Shown: positions 45,117 to 54,875, counted from the first letter of the stretch. The stretch: DNA of 64,000 nt from Pseudomonas fluorescens (GCF_040448305.1 NZ_CP148752.1:3968001-4032000); one strand, 5' to 3'. Notes: a model not told the origin generated them from the letters alone. Numbers and translations: made by a program.

Positions 45117-45782
45117 ATGCCAATCCAAGTCCAGTTAGTCGCTCTACCGCTCGTGGCCTGGGGCCTTGAGCGTCTGGTGGAAAGCGCTCAACCGAGGTTG
45201 ATGCTGGCGGGCTCGGCGGCGTCGGTGGCGGAGTACCTGCTTTCACTGCACCCATACGCTCCAGATGTGGTGGTGCTGGACCTGGACAGCGAGGACTGTA
45301 TCGAGTCACTGGCCGAATTGCACAGCCAGACCAAAGCCAAGATTCTGGTAGTGACAGGGTCGAGCGACGTGGCGCTGCATGACCGTGCGGTGCTGGCGGG
45401 CGCACGTGGCGTGGTGGATAAGCGGGAGTCGGCATCCGCCTCGACATTGCTCAAGGCCATAGAAAAAGTGCATGACGGCGAACTCTGGATTGACCGCAAT
45501 GCGACCAGCCGTATCTTCCTTGAACTGGCGCGCAAGAAAGTCGAGCGCGATATAGACCCGGAGCAGCAAAAAATCGCCAAACTGACGCGCCGCGAGCAGC
45601 AAACCATTGCATCGCTGGCCAGCGACCCCTCAGCCCCAGGCAAGTTGGTGGCCGAGAAACTGCACATCAGCGAGCACACGCTGCGCAACCATTTGACATC
45701 GATCTACAGCAAGCTGGGCCTGACGAACCGCGTAGATCTGTACGCCTACGCACACAAGTATGGGCTTTCCACAGGCGACTGA
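45117..45782 (+). CDS. LuxR/NarL-type response regulator with degenerate receiver
   Basis: A 221-residue protein. The receiver-like domain covers 1-110. Asp55 (VVVLDLD), Thr80 (LVVTGS) and Lys102 (VVDKRES) are in place of the phosphorylation-site residues, but the acidic pair expected at the first strand is absent (VQLVALPLVAWG). The GerE-type helix-turn-helix follows at about 150-215, with LTRREQQTIASLASD and KLHISEHTLRNHLTSIYSKL. It may act without phosphorylation or be an orphan regulator. It is divergent from the PilZ and adhesin genes, so it is a candidate activator of them. Confidence 0.87.
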   Translation: MPIQVQLVALPLVAWGLERLVESAQPRLMLAGSAASVAEYLLSLHPYAPDVVVLDLDSEDCIESLAELHSQTKAKILVVTGSSDVALHDRAVLAGARGVVDKRESASASTLLKAIEKVHDGELWIDRNATSRIFLELARKKVERDIDPEQQKIAKLTRREQQTIASLASDPSAPGKLVAEKLHISEHTLRNHLTSIYSKLGLTNRVDLYAYAHKYGLSTGD

Positions 45783-46027
45783 GGACTGTGGCCATACGTG
45801 GTTCCACCTTGTCAAAAAACAGGTGTTGACTCCTCTGACAGCCTGCTGAAACCAGAGAGGAATTCGTAGGCGTCCGATGAGCCCGTGTCCAATGAGATTT
45901 CGGGCGCCCTGTTACAGGCTTTGTAGTGGCTAAATCGTGATAAGCAGGTAAGTCGATCACTCCCAAGCGAGATGGGTGTTGTCCGGACCAGACTCACACA
46001 TCCCGCAGCCCTGCCATACTGTTCAGC

Positions 46028-46768
46028 ATGACCAGTGCAACTTTCCGCTTCTTTGATGAGCTCAACGATTTCCTGCCGGCCGAACGGCGGCGGCAACCCT
46101 TCACCTGCCAGTGCGCGCAAGGGGCGACGGTCAAGCACATGATCGAGGCGCTCGGGGTGCCGCACACCGAGGTCGAACTGGTGCTGCTCAACGGTGAGTC
46201 GGTGGGCCTGGAGCGGGTGATCCTCGACAGTGACCGGCTGGCGGTGTATCCCAAGTTCGAAGCGCTGGACATCAGCCCGCTGCTCAAGGTTCGTGCGCAA
46301 CCTTTACGGGTGCTGCGTTTCGTCGCTGATGCGCACCTTGGCGGGCTGGCCAGCCTGCTGCGCATGAGCGGCTTCGACACCCTCTACGACAATGCCTTCG
46401 AGGATGGTGAGATCGCCGAGATCGCTGCGCAGCAAGGACGCATCGTGCTGACCCGCGACCGCGAACTGCTCAAGCGACGAATCATCAGCCACGGCTGTTA
46501 TGTGCATGCCCTGAAACCGTCGCTGCAGCTGCGCGAATTGTACGAGCGCCTCGATCTGGCGCGTAGCGCACGGCCATTCAGCCTGTGCCTTCATTGCAAC
46601 CTGCCACTGCACGAGATCAGCCTGGAACTGGCCCGGACGCAGGTGCCGCCACGCATTGGCGTCCTCTATTCACGCTTCCTGCGTTGCGACGCCTGCCAAC
46701 GGGTTTACTGGGAGGGTTCGCACTGGCGCGGTATGTGCGCATTGCTGGCACCGCTGCTGAACCGATAG
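46028..46768 (+). CDS. Mut7-C RNase-domain protein with N-terminal ubiquitin-like domain
   Basis: A 246-residue protein. Residues 1-85 match the MoaD/ThiS-like ubiquitin-fold domain (FRFFDELNDFLPAERRRQ). Residues 92-240 form the Mut7-C PIN-like domain: LRFVADAHLGGLASLLRMSG, VLTRDRELL, and zinc cysteines 187, 190, 220 and 223 (CLHC and CDAC). Asp101 and Asp144 are candidate metal-binding residues. The family is widespread but poorly studied; an RNA-related nuclease role has been proposed from fold similarity. It stands alone between the regulator and a TonB receptor gene. Confidence 0.88.
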   Translation: MTSATFRFFDELNDFLPAERRRQPFTCQCAQGATVKHMIEALGVPHTEVELVLLNGESVGLERVILDSDRLAVYPKFEALDISPLLKVRAQPLRVLRFVADAHLGGLASLLRMSGFDTLYDNAFEDGEIAEIAAQQGRIVLTRDRELLKRRIISHGCYVHALKPSLQLRELYERLDLARSARPFSLCLHCNLPLHEISLELARTQVPPRIGVLYSRFLRCDACQRVYWEGSHWRGMCALLAPLLNR

Positions 46769-46876
46769 CCGCCAGCCCTTGGCGGACACAAAATAACAAA
46801 ATTGCCATGTGCTCCCTTCGTTCCTTCTTGCGTCGCACTGTTCATTGCCCGTTCCCGTACGTCTGGAGTTTCCCCA

Positions 46877-49003
46877 ATGCCCTCGCCTGAATACTTGCCC
46901 GCTGCGCTGCTGGGCCTGGCCCTTGTTTGTCCGGCCATGACCGAGGCTCAGGGCCTGGAGCTGGGACAAGTGCTGATTGGCGCCGAGGACCAGAGCGACG
47001 AAGACCAGGGGATCGAGGACGCCAGGGCCCGGCTGGCCCAGGTTCCCGGCGGCACCAACCTGGTCGACATGCGCCGTCCGTTGCAGGGCCGCGTGGCCAG
47101 CAATCAGGATGTGCTGGCGTACCAGCCGGGGATCTATGCGCAGTCGGCGGGCAACGAAGGGGTGAAGATCTCGATCCGCGGATCGGGCATCAACCGTGCA
47201 CCGGGCGCCCATGCCTCGGGGCTGTACACCCTGCTCGACGGCCTGCCGCTGACCGGCCCCGGCGGCACGCCCTATGAATTGCTGGAACCACTGTGGCTCG
47301 ACCATGTGGAGGTGCTACGCGGCGCCAATGGGTTCGACCGGGGCGCTCTGGCCCTGGGCGGGGCCATCGATTACGTCAGCCATACCGGCTACGACGCACC
47401 GAAGTTGCAGGTACGTTACGCAACGGGCAGTCACGGCTATCAGCAGCGCCAGATCAGTTCAGGGCAAGTGCTCGGCGCCTTCGATTACTACGTGGCCATG
47501 ACCGATGCCGACGCCGACGGCTACCAGGACCACACGGCCAGCGAGAGCCAGGGTGTCATCGCCAACTTCGGTTATCGCTTCAACGCCAACCTGGAAACAC
47601 GCTTCTACCTGCGCCACCGCCAGACCGACAACGACCTCGCGGGACGGGTGACCAAGCACTCCATCGAGCATGACCCACGGGCGGCCAACCCGGCCTACGT
47701 GGCGCGGGACGACCGCCGCGACGAGCCGGGCAGCACCTTTATCGGCAACAAGACCACCTGGTACATCGATGACGATTCGAGCATCCAGACCGGCCTTGTC
47801 TACCACGACTATCCCATGGACTTGAGCGAGGGTCCCAACCGCCTGAAGGTGGCATACACCGACGTCAGCGGCACGTTCGACTACAAGCGTCGCGACACGC
47901 TTTGGGGGCTGGAAAGCCGAAGCACCCTGGGCCTGCGAGTGACCAAACACCTGCCCAATGCCGGCGCCAGTGAGTTCGTGCGCATCCCCACCGGCAACAC
48001 CGCCGGTTATGCACCGGGCACACTGATTCGCAACTTCACCTACCAGGGCTCGGACACGGTTCTGCATGTCGGCAACGACCTGGAGATCGCCGACGACCTG
48101 TGGCTGACCACCGGCCTCGCCGCGATCTACACCCGCCGCGAAAGCGATGTCACCTACCCGCAAGAAGGTGGCAAGACCAGCCTGCACGACTGGGACTACG
48201 CCCCGCGCGTGGGCCTGCGCTACCAACTGACACCGGACCTGCAACTGTTCGGCAATCTCAGCCGCTCGGTCGAGGCGCCGCACCCATGGTCGCTAATCTA
48301 TAGCTCGAACATCCGATTCCCCGCAGGCAGCGGCGTCGCCACGGGCGCCCAGCGCCAACCAATCACGCTGCAAAACCAGACCGCCACTACCCTGGAAATC
48401 GGCGGCCGCGGTGACAGCACGCTGGGGCAGTGGAGCCTGGCCTGGTACTACGCCCAGGTGCGCCACGAACTGCTTTCGGTGCTGCCCGACGCCAACGCCA
48501 CCACGCCCTACGAGCTCAACGCCAGCCCCACCGTGCACCAGGGCGTGGAAGCCAGCCTGCTGAGCCCCCTCTGGTCGCCGGAGGATGGCGGCCAATTGAG
48601 CCTGCGCCAGAGCTATACCTTCAGTGACTTCCACTACCGCGACGATGAGCGCTTCGGCGACAACCGCCTGCCGGGCCTGCCGATGCACTATTACCAGGGC
48701 GAACTGCGCTACGACTGGCCACAAGGCTTTTTCGCCGCGGTCAACACGCAATGGGTGTCCAAAGTGGCGGTCGATTACGCCAACAGCTACTACGCCGATC
48801 CCTACGCCATATTCGGCGCCACACTGGGCTACAACGCGCCCAAGGGTGACTGGCAGACCTGGCTGGACATGCGCAACCTGACCGACAAGCACTATGCCGC
48901 CACGGTCACGCCGGGCTACGACGACAAAGGGCTGGACGCGGCACGATCCACCCCAGGCGAGGGCATGGCGATGTACCTCGGGGTGTCGTGGAGCCTGCTC
49001 TGA
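46877..49003 (+). CDS. TonB-dependent outer-membrane receptor
   Basis: A 708-residue receptor. The signal peptide ends at PAMTEAQG, around residue 24. The plug domain contains NQDVLAYQPGIYAQSAGNEG, and the barrel continues to the end, with a final strand GMAMYLGVSWSLL. It likely imports an iron chelate or another scarce nutrient; the ligand is not evident. The ATG at 46877 has GGAG 9 bp upstream. No sigma/anti-sigma pair or synthesis genes are next to it. The closest non-orphan neighbour is a divergent SDR/LysR pair. Confidence 0.88.
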   Translation: MPSPEYLPAALLGLALVCPAMTEAQGLELGQVLIGAEDQSDEDQGIEDARARLAQVPGGTNLVDMRRPLQGRVASNQDVLAYQPGIYAQSAGNEGVKISIRGSGINRAPGAHASGLYTLLDGLPLTGPGGTPYELLEPLWLDHVEVLRGANGFDRGALALGGAIDYVSHTGYDAPKLQVRYATGSHGYQQRQISSGQVLGAFDYYVAMTDADADGYQDHTASESQGVIANFGYRFNANLETRFYLRHRQTDNDLAGRVTKHSIEHDPRAANPAYVARDDRRDEPGSTFIGNKTTWYIDDDSSIQTGLVYHDYPMDLSEGPNRLKVAYTDVSGTFDYKRRDTLWGLESRSTLGLRVTKHLPNAGASEFVRIPTGNTAGYAPGTLIRNFTYQGSDTVLHVGNDLEIADDLWLTTGLAAIYTRRESDVTYPQEGGKTSLHDWDYAPRVGLRYQLTPDLQLFGNLSRSVEAPHPWSLIYSSNIRFPAGSGVATGAQRQPITLQNQTATTLEIGGRGDSTLGQWSLAWYYAQVRHELLSVLPDANATTPYELNASPTVHQGVEASLLSPLWSPEDGGQLSLRQSYTFSDFHYRDDERFGDNRLPGLPMHYYQGELRYDWPQGFFAAVNTQWVSKVAVDYANSYYADPYAIFGATLGYNAPKGDWQTWLDMRNLTDKHYAATVTPGYDDKGLDAARSTPGEGMAMYLGVSWSLL

Positions 49004-49054
49004 GGCCTGATTGACACACCGTACGTCATCCGGAATGAGCAGATCGATGCCGCC

Positions 49055-49885
49055 TCAGACCTCAAAGTCGGTGGACAGCGCCAATGCTTTCCACTCACTT
49101 AGTTCCGTCTCTACAAAACGGTTTTTCGCCTCGATTCGCGCCAGGGTGTCGCTGCCCAGCGCCAGGCGTTGTGGCGGTTTCGGGGCGTTGACCAGTGCGA
49201 GCATCGCTTCGGCAAACTTCACCGGATCCCCAGGCTGCGCATGGTTGGCGCCTTCGGCGAACTGGCGCATCTTGCCGACGGTTTCCTCATAGTCCGGCAG
49301 TTCCAGGGCGGTCTTGATCAGCGACTGCTCGTCCAGGAAATCGGTGCGGAAGAACCCGGGCTCGACGACTGTCGCATGGATGCCCAAGGGCGCCAGTTCC
49401 TGATGCAGCGCTTCGGTAATGCCCTCCACCGCAAACTTGGTGGAACCGTAGACGCCCCAGCCCATGTAGGCCTGATAACCGCCAATCGACGAGATGTTGA
49501 TGACGTGACCGCTACGCTGGCGACGCATGTGCGGCAGTACCGCGCGGGTGACGTTGAGCACGCCGAACACGTTGGTGGCGAACAGGCGTTCCGTCTCGCT
49601 GGCACTGGTTTCCTCCACCGCGCCGAGCACCCCGAAACCGGCATTGTTGATCAGCACGTCAATGCGCCCGAAACGCTTGATGCCTTCGGCGACCGCCTGA
49701 TGCGCTTCTTCCTCGCGGGTGACGTCCAGCCGCACGGCCAGCAGGTTTGGTTGATCACCCAGGCGATCGGTGATGTCTTGTGGATTGCGGGCGGTGGCAA
49801 TGACCGCGTCGCCGGCACGCAGGGCGTGTTCTGCGATGAGGGTGCCAAAACCACGGGAAGCGCCAGTAATGAACCAGATACGCAT
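49055..49885 (-). CDS. Short-chain dehydrogenase/reductase (canonical)
   Basis: A 276-residue SDR. The cofactor motif TGASRGFG is followed by NNAG and an active site with Ser (INISSIGGY) and YGSTK. The sequence resembles the retinol-dehydrogenase-like group with a longer C-terminal part (EPGFFRTDFLD). The start at 49885 has GGAGGAG upstream. The gene is divergent from the LysR gene at 50016, which probably controls it. Substrate unknown. Confidence 0.89.
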   Translation of the reverse strand: MRIWFITGASRGFGTLIAEHALRAGDAVIATARNPQDITDRLGDQPNLLAVRLDVTREEEAHQAVAEGIKRFGRIDVLINNAGFGVLGAVEETSASETERLFATNVFGVLNVTRAVLPHMRRQRSGHVINISSIGGYQAYMGWGVYGSTKFAVEGITEALHQELAPLGIHATVVEPGFFRTDFLDEQSLIKTALELPDYEETVGKMRQFAEGANHAQPGDPVKFAEAMLALVNAPKPPQRLALGSDTLARIEAKNRFVETELSEWKALALSTDFEV

Positions 49886-50015
49886 TTCAACTCCTCCTGT
49901 CAGCGACCCGAGCGTTATTGCCGGGCCTTCTCGATGAGTTGATGCCACTTTAAGGCTGTGCTACTGATGTGATAATCCCAGCAATTTTGCATGACTTTGT
50001 GAAAGGCGCTCACAA

Positions 50016-50918
50016 ATGAAATCCCCCTCCACTGCTGACCTGTCGGTCTTCCTGTGCATCGCCCAGCACCTGAACTTCAGTCGTGCGGCGGTGGAACTGG
50101 GCCTCACGCCCTCGGCCTTGAGTCACTCATTGTGCGCCCTGGAGAATCGCCTGGGCGTACGCCTGTTCAACCGCACCACCCGCAGCGTGGCCTTGACTGA
50201 CGCCGGGGAACGCCTTTACACCCGACTGAAACCGGCCTTCCGTGACATCGATGATGCGCTGGAAGACCTCAATAACTTTCGCGACAAGCCCTCAGGAAAC
50301 CTGCGCATCACCGCAGGTCGACAGGCATGCGAGTTGGTGCTGCTGCCGATCGTCAGCCAGTTCTTGCAGGTGTATCCGGACATCCGGCTGGAGATCGTCG
50401 AGAGCGACGCACTGGTGGACGTGGTGGCCGGCGGCTTTGACGCGGGGGTACGCTTTGGCAACCGCCTGGAAGCCGACATGGTTTCACTGCCCATTGGGCC
50501 GAACATGCGTTCGGTGGTCGTGGGCTCACCGGCATTCTTCGAACAGCATGTGGCACCACGCAAACCAGAAGACTTGCATGGCCTGCCGTGCATCCGCCAT
50601 CGCTTCCCCAGCGGCGCGATGTACCGATGGGAATTCGAACGCGGCGCGATCACCCAGGAAATCGAAGTCATCGGCCCGCTCACGCTTGGCGATGTCAGCC
50701 TGATGATCGGCCCGGCATTGCAAGGTGTGGGCTTGGCCTATGTGTTCGAGGACATGGTCAGCGGGTATCTGGCCGATGCCCGGTTGGTCCAGGTGCTGGC
50801 CGATTGGTGCCCCTACTATCCGGGTCTGCACCTGTATTACCCCAGTCGCCGTCATGTGCCCGCAGCGCTCAAGGCATTCATCGAGTTTGCCCGCACCGCC
50901 CGCCAGCCCAAAACGTAA
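50016..50918 (+). CDS. LysR-family transcriptional regulator
   Basis: A 300-residue LTTR. The helix-turn-helix is around residues 10-40, with HLNFSRAAVELGLTPSALSH and the following ENRLGVRLFNRTTRSVALTD. The effector domain contains GFDAGVRFGNRLEADMVSLP. It is of the AaeR/CrgA-like type often found beside oxidoreductases. It is transcribed divergently from the SDR at 49055 with about 130 bp between them, the classical arrangement for autoregulation and control of the neighbour. Confidence 0.9.
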   Translation: MKSPSTADLSVFLCIAQHLNFSRAAVELGLTPSALSHSLCALENRLGVRLFNRTTRSVALTDAGERLYTRLKPAFRDIDDALEDLNNFRDKPSGNLRITAGRQACELVLLPIVSQFLQVYPDIRLEIVESDALVDVVAGGFDAGVRFGNRLEADMVSLPIGPNMRSVVVGSPAFFEQHVAPRKPEDLHGLPCIRHRFPSGAMYRWEFERGAITQEIEVIGPLTLGDVSLMIGPALQGVGLAYVFEDMVSGYLADARLVQVLADWCPYYPGLHLYYPSRRHVPAALKAFIEFARTARQPKT

Positions 50919-50973
50919 CCGCGCGCGACGACTAAGCTTTTGTAACGTCACTTCGTCCCTCAAGGAGATATCC

Positions 50974-52251
50974 ATGAGCGCCGCCGCCCTGTCCGAACTC
51001 GATGCCGCCCTGCCCGGTCTGACCCGCAAGATCCGAGTGCTGGATGCCCTGTCCTGGCCGGATGGCGTCGAGGAAGACTTCCTGGCGAAATGGCGCGGCG
51101 GGCGGGCCGAGTTACCCAAGGGCGAGTTGCAGCCCCGCGACCACAGCGCCGACATCGCCGCCCTGGAAACCTTTATCACCCAGTGCGATGTGGGGCATCC
51201 GGCCGGGAATTTCCTCGCCATGACCGCCCGTAGCTATGCCACCGCCGGACACATGCTGGGGGCCATTGGTACTCCCGCCTTTACCCAATATTCGTCAGCG
51301 CTGTACCGGCGCCCGGATTTCTATTACACGCGCTTGCAACTGAGCATGCTCGACGCGGCCCGTTTCTTCCTCAAGACCACCGACGCCCTGCTGGGCGGTG
51401 CGCGGATTCCACCCTGCCCGGCCGATATCCCGGCCAAGGCGTTCGCCGCCTGGATTCAACCGGAACTGGACCGCTTCTTCGGTGCCGGACAGATCACGGT
51501 CGTACTCGATCCGAACCTGGCCGCCAAGGCCATCGCCGGATCGAGCCGCATTCGCCTGCGGGCCAGCGCGCTGTTCTCGGAGCTGGACAAGCATCAGCTG
51601 TTGCAACACGAGGCCTTCGTGCATGTCGCCACGGCACAGAACGGCGCGCGCCAGCCCAACCTCACAAGCCTGGGCCTGGGGGCGCCCCGTACGACCCAGA
51701 CCCAGGAAGGCATTGCCACCCTGGCCGAACTGTTCACCGGCAGCATGGACATCAACCGCCTGCGTCGCCTGGCCCTGCGCGTGCTCGCCGTCCAGCAGGC
51801 GCTGGAGGGTGCCGACTTCATCCAGGTGTTCGAAGGTTTTCTGGCGGCCGGGCAGACAGAAGAGGAATCCTTCCGCTCAACCCAACGGGTGTTCCGCGGC
51901 GCCGACCTGCGGGGTGGTTCGGCGTTCACCAAGGATGCCGCTTACCTGACCGGGTTGCTCGGCGTCCACACCCTGCTGCGTATCGCAATTCGCGATAACC
52001 GGCCGGAACTGGTCGGGCATCTGTTTGCAGGGCGTCTCAGCCTGGCTGACACCGTGCGCCTGGCCCCTCTTTTCGAATCCGGCTGGCTCAAGGGGCCGGT
52101 CTATCTTCCGGCCTGGGCCAGCGACCTGCGTCTGCTGGCCGCCAACCTCGCCTTCTCGGCGTTCATCGCCCAGATCAAGCTGGATGTGCTGGACCTGAAG
52201 GTGTTCATGGCATTCGCCGAAGAGCACGAAAGCGATGCCAGCGCCCAGTGA
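50974..52251 (+). CDS. DUF1704 QEGLA-motif protein, metallopeptidase-like
   Basis: A 425-residue protein of the flavohemoglobin-expression-modulating QEGLA family. The motif TQEGIATLAE is at 243-252. An HExxxH sequence lies at 212-217 (HEAFVH), matching the metal-binding motif of DUF1704, the family that includes the eukaryotic tubulin tyrosine carboxypeptidase MATCAP. Glu252 is a candidate third ligand. The bacterial role is not established; a carboxypeptidase acting on a protein tail is possible. The start has AAGGAG about 8 bp upstream. It is 55 bp after the LysR gene but likely independent. Confidence 0.85.
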   Translation: MSAAALSELDAALPGLTRKIRVLDALSWPDGVEEDFLAKWRGGRAELPKGELQPRDHSADIAALETFITQCDVGHPAGNFLAMTARSYATAGHMLGAIGTPAFTQYSSALYRRPDFYYTRLQLSMLDAARFFLKTTDALLGGARIPPCPADIPAKAFAAWIQPELDRFFGAGQITVVLDPNLAAKAIAGSSRIRLRASALFSELDKHQLLQHEAFVHVATAQNGARQPNLTSLGLGAPRTTQTQEGIATLAELFTGSMDINRLRRLALRVLAVQQALEGADFIQVFEGFLAAGQTEEESFRSTQRVFRGADLRGGSAFTKDAAYLTGLLGVHTLLRIAIRDNRPELVGHLFAGRLSLADTVRLAPLFESGWLKGPVYLPAWASDLRLLAANLAFSAFIAQIKLDVLDLKVFMAFAEEHESDASAQ

Positions 52252-52407
52252 TCGAGGCGCAATTTTTCAGGCCGCCTTGATCCTTCGAATCAACTGCTAC
52301 CATTAGAAAGCGGTGTCGAGGCCGGGCTCTGTGGCTTGCAAAGTCGGCTTCACCTGCCAGGGATAGATCCACTCATTTCAAGCCTGCCTGACCCCATGGG
52401 GGGTGCA

Positions 52408-53961
52408 ATGCACAATCCATTACTTTACGCGTTGTCGGCCGTACTGTTTTTGAGCGGATCTTCGTGCCTGGCACTGGGTTCGGATGGGACCGCTGCCGCA
52501 CCAGCCCCGGTTCCGGCGCCCGCCGCCGCCCCCGCACCGGCACCGGCAAGCGCGGCCACTACAGCGCCCGCCGCCCCGGTGACCAAGGATCCGGTATTTA
52601 CCCAGGAACAGCTGGATCAGATGCTGGCGCCCATTGCGCTTTACCCGGACCCACTGTTTGCACAGGTACTGATGGCCACCACTTACCCCGGGGAAGTTGG
52701 CGAGGCGGTCAGCTGGTCCAAAGCGCACCCGGACGCCAAGGGTGACGATGCGGTCAAACAGGTGGCGAACCAGCCCTGGGATCCGAGCGTACAGGCGCTG
52801 GTCGCCTTCCCGCAGGTTCTGGCATTGCTGGGACAGGATCCCGTCTGGGTCCAGCGCCTGGGTGATGCCTTCCTGGCGCAGCCCGACGATCTCATGGAAA
52901 GCGCGCAACGCTTGCGTCGCCAGGCACAGGCAGCGGGCAATCTGCAGAGCAACCAATACCAGAACGTGACGATCCAGAATGTCGCGGCGCCGGCACCGGC
53001 GACCACGACTGCGGCACCGGCTCCAGCCCCTGAAGCGGCCCCGGCCAGCAACTCCACCATCATCATTCAGCCTGCCGATCCGCAGGTGGTGTACGTCCCC
53101 ACGTATAACCCGACGACCACCTACGGCACCTGGCCCTACCCGGCGTCACCGCCCGCGTACTATCCACCGCCACCGGCCTATTACCCTGGTCAGGCCCTGA
53201 TGGCCGGACTCGCGTTTGGTGCCGGTGTGGCGATCATTGGATCGTTGTGGGGTGAATGTGACTGGGGCAATAACGACGTCGACATCGACGTCAATCGCTA
53301 CAACAACATCAATGCCAACAACCGGATCACCAACAACAAATGGCAGCACAACCCAGTGCATCGCAATGGCGTGCCCTATCGAGACAATGCGAGCCGCGCA
53401 CAGTACGGCCGGCAACTGAACGGCGCCAGTCAGCGTGAAGCCTATCGCGGGGACAATGCCCAACGCGCCCAGGCCCGTGAAAATGCCCGCACCTCAATGG
53501 ACAGGCACGGTATCGAACGACCTGCCACCAGCAACCGCGAAGCCCGTGATCAAACGCGCAAACTCCAGTCCGCAACCGCAGGCGGCGATCGGCTGCAGGC
53601 CGGTGCAGACAGGCCCAAGGCGGCTGACAGAAGCCAGGGCACGGCCAGAAACACCCGGGAGAACCAGCAGCCCAGGAGAGAGACTCAGCAGGCCAGGAAC
53701 CAGAGTTCCCAGTTGGATCAGCGCAGAGAAGGCTCCGCGCAGACGCGGCAAGCGACGAATAAACGGCCCGCCGCCAGTGCCGGCAGTGCCCGCAACAATG
53801 CGTTCGCCGGCGCACGTTCACCGTCCCAGGCCAACGTCCAGGCCAATCGTGGGCGGGCCAGCCAGGCATCCGCCCAACGCCCCAGCGCCTCGCGTTCAGC
53901 CGGTCACCAGGTCAGTCGGCCGTCCAATCCACCAGCGCGTCAAAGGGGGGGCCGTCGTTGA
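52408..53961 (+). CDS. DUF3300 protein with Pro/Ala and low-complexity regions
   Basis: A 517-residue exported protein. The signal peptide spans about 1-23. A Pro/Ala linker follows, then the DUF3300 domain: FTQEQLDQMLAPIALYPDPL and WDPSVQALVAFPQVL. The C-terminal 220 residues are rich in Asn, Arg, Gln and Ala and probably disordered and basic. It overlaps the DUF2950 gene by 4 bp, a conserved pairing. The function is unknown. An envelope role is inferred from the export signal. Confidence 0.84.
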   Translation: MHNPLLYALSAVLFLSGSSCLALGSDGTAAAPAPVPAPAAAPAPAPASAATTAPAAPVTKDPVFTQEQLDQMLAPIALYPDPLFAQVLMATTYPGEVGEAVSWSKAHPDAKGDDAVKQVANQPWDPSVQALVAFPQVLALLGQDPVWVQRLGDAFLAQPDDLMESAQRLRRQAQAAGNLQSNQYQNVTIQNVAAPAPATTTAAPAPAPEAAPASNSTIIIQPADPQVVYVPTYNPTTTYGTWPYPASPPAYYPPPPAYYPGQALMAGLAFGAGVAIIGSLWGECDWGNNDVDIDVNRYNNINANNRITNNKWQHNPVHRNGVPYRDNASRAQYGRQLNGASQREAYRGDNAQRAQARENARTSMDRHGIERPATSNREARDQTRKLQSATAGGDRLQAGADRPKAADRSQGTARNTRENQQPRRETQQARNQSSQLDQRREGSAQTRQATNKRPAASAGSARNNAFAGARSPSQANVQANRGRASQASAQRPSASRSAGHQVSRPSNPPARQRGGRR

Positions 53962-54875
53962 AAAACCATCCTCGATTGAAGGGACTCACGGGTTTGCTCC
54001 CTCATGTCCTGGCGATAGCCGCCGGCTTGTTGTGGTCGTGCATGGCGACGGCACAGCAGGCCTTTCCAACCCCGGAAAAGGCAGCACAAGCCTTTGTCGA
54101 AGCACTGGGCACCGAACACTCCGACCAGGCACGCCTGACCGAGCTGTTGGGCAGCGACTGGCACAGCTACATCCCCCGCGAAGGCGTACAGCGCGAAGAT
54201 GTGGATGCGTTTTTGCAGCAGTACCGCGAGCAACACCACATTGAAAACACCAGCGGGCGCAAGGCCATCCTGGCGGTTGGCAGCAAGAACTGGACACTGC
54301 CCATCCCCATGACCAAAGCCGCGGACGGTTGGCGCTTCGACATGAAGGCCGGCAGTGCCGAGATCCGTGCACGTCAAATCGGCCGCAATGAACTGGCCGC
54401 GGTGCAATCGGTGCTGGCCTACCACGACGCCCAGATGGACTATGCGTCGGTGGATCGAGACGATGACGGCGCACTCGAGTATGCGCAGAAAATCTTCAGC
54501 ACCCCCGGCAAGCACGACGGACTCTATTGGGCCGAAGACGACAGCGACCAGATCAGCCCGTTGGGGCCTTCGTTCGGCAAAGCCATTGCCGACGAAGAGT
54601 GGCATGGTTACCGCTTCCGCATCCTTCATGGCCAGGGTCCTTCAGCACCGGGCGGTGCCTACAGCTACCTCATCGGTGACAAGATGAGCCGGGGCTTTGC
54701 GCTGATTGCCTGGCCGGTGAAGTACAACGACACCGGCGTGATGAGTTTCATGATCAGTCATGAAGGCCAGGTGTTCGAGAAAGACCTGGGCCCCGGTGGT
54801 GAAAAACTGGCGCTAGCGATGAAGCGCTTTGATCCGGATGACAGCTGGAAAGAGGTGGCTGAAGATCAGGAGTAG
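53958..54875 (+). CDS. DUF2950 protein
   Basis: A 305-residue protein with a probable signal peptide ending at CMATAQQ. Typical DUF2950 segments are FVEALGTEHSDQARLTELLG, GGAYSYLIGDKMSRGFALIA and VMSFMISHEGQVFEKDLGP. It starts with TTG inside the end of the DUF3300 gene, so the two are translationally coupled. They probably work together at the envelope. No catalytic residues are recognised. Confidence 0.85.
   Translation: MKNHPRLKGLTGLLPHVLAIAAGLLWSCMATAQQAFPTPEKAAQAFVEALGTEHSDQARLTELLGSDWHSYIPREGVQREDVDAFLQQYREQHHIENTSGRKAILAVGSKNWTLPIPMTKAADGWRFDMKAGSAEIRARQIGRNELAAVQSVLAYHDAQMDYASVDRDDDGALEYAQKIFSTPGKHDGLYWAEDDSDQISPLGPSFGKAIADEEWHGYRFRILHGQGPSAPGGAYSYLIGDKMSRGFALIAWPVKYNDTGVMSFMISHEGQVFEKDLGPGGEKLALAMKRFDPDDSWKEVAEDQE

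Noticed and set aside
46802..46876. Upstream extension of the TonB receptor gene to 46802
   Set aside because: The signal peptide starts at 46877, where a ribosome binding site is well spaced.
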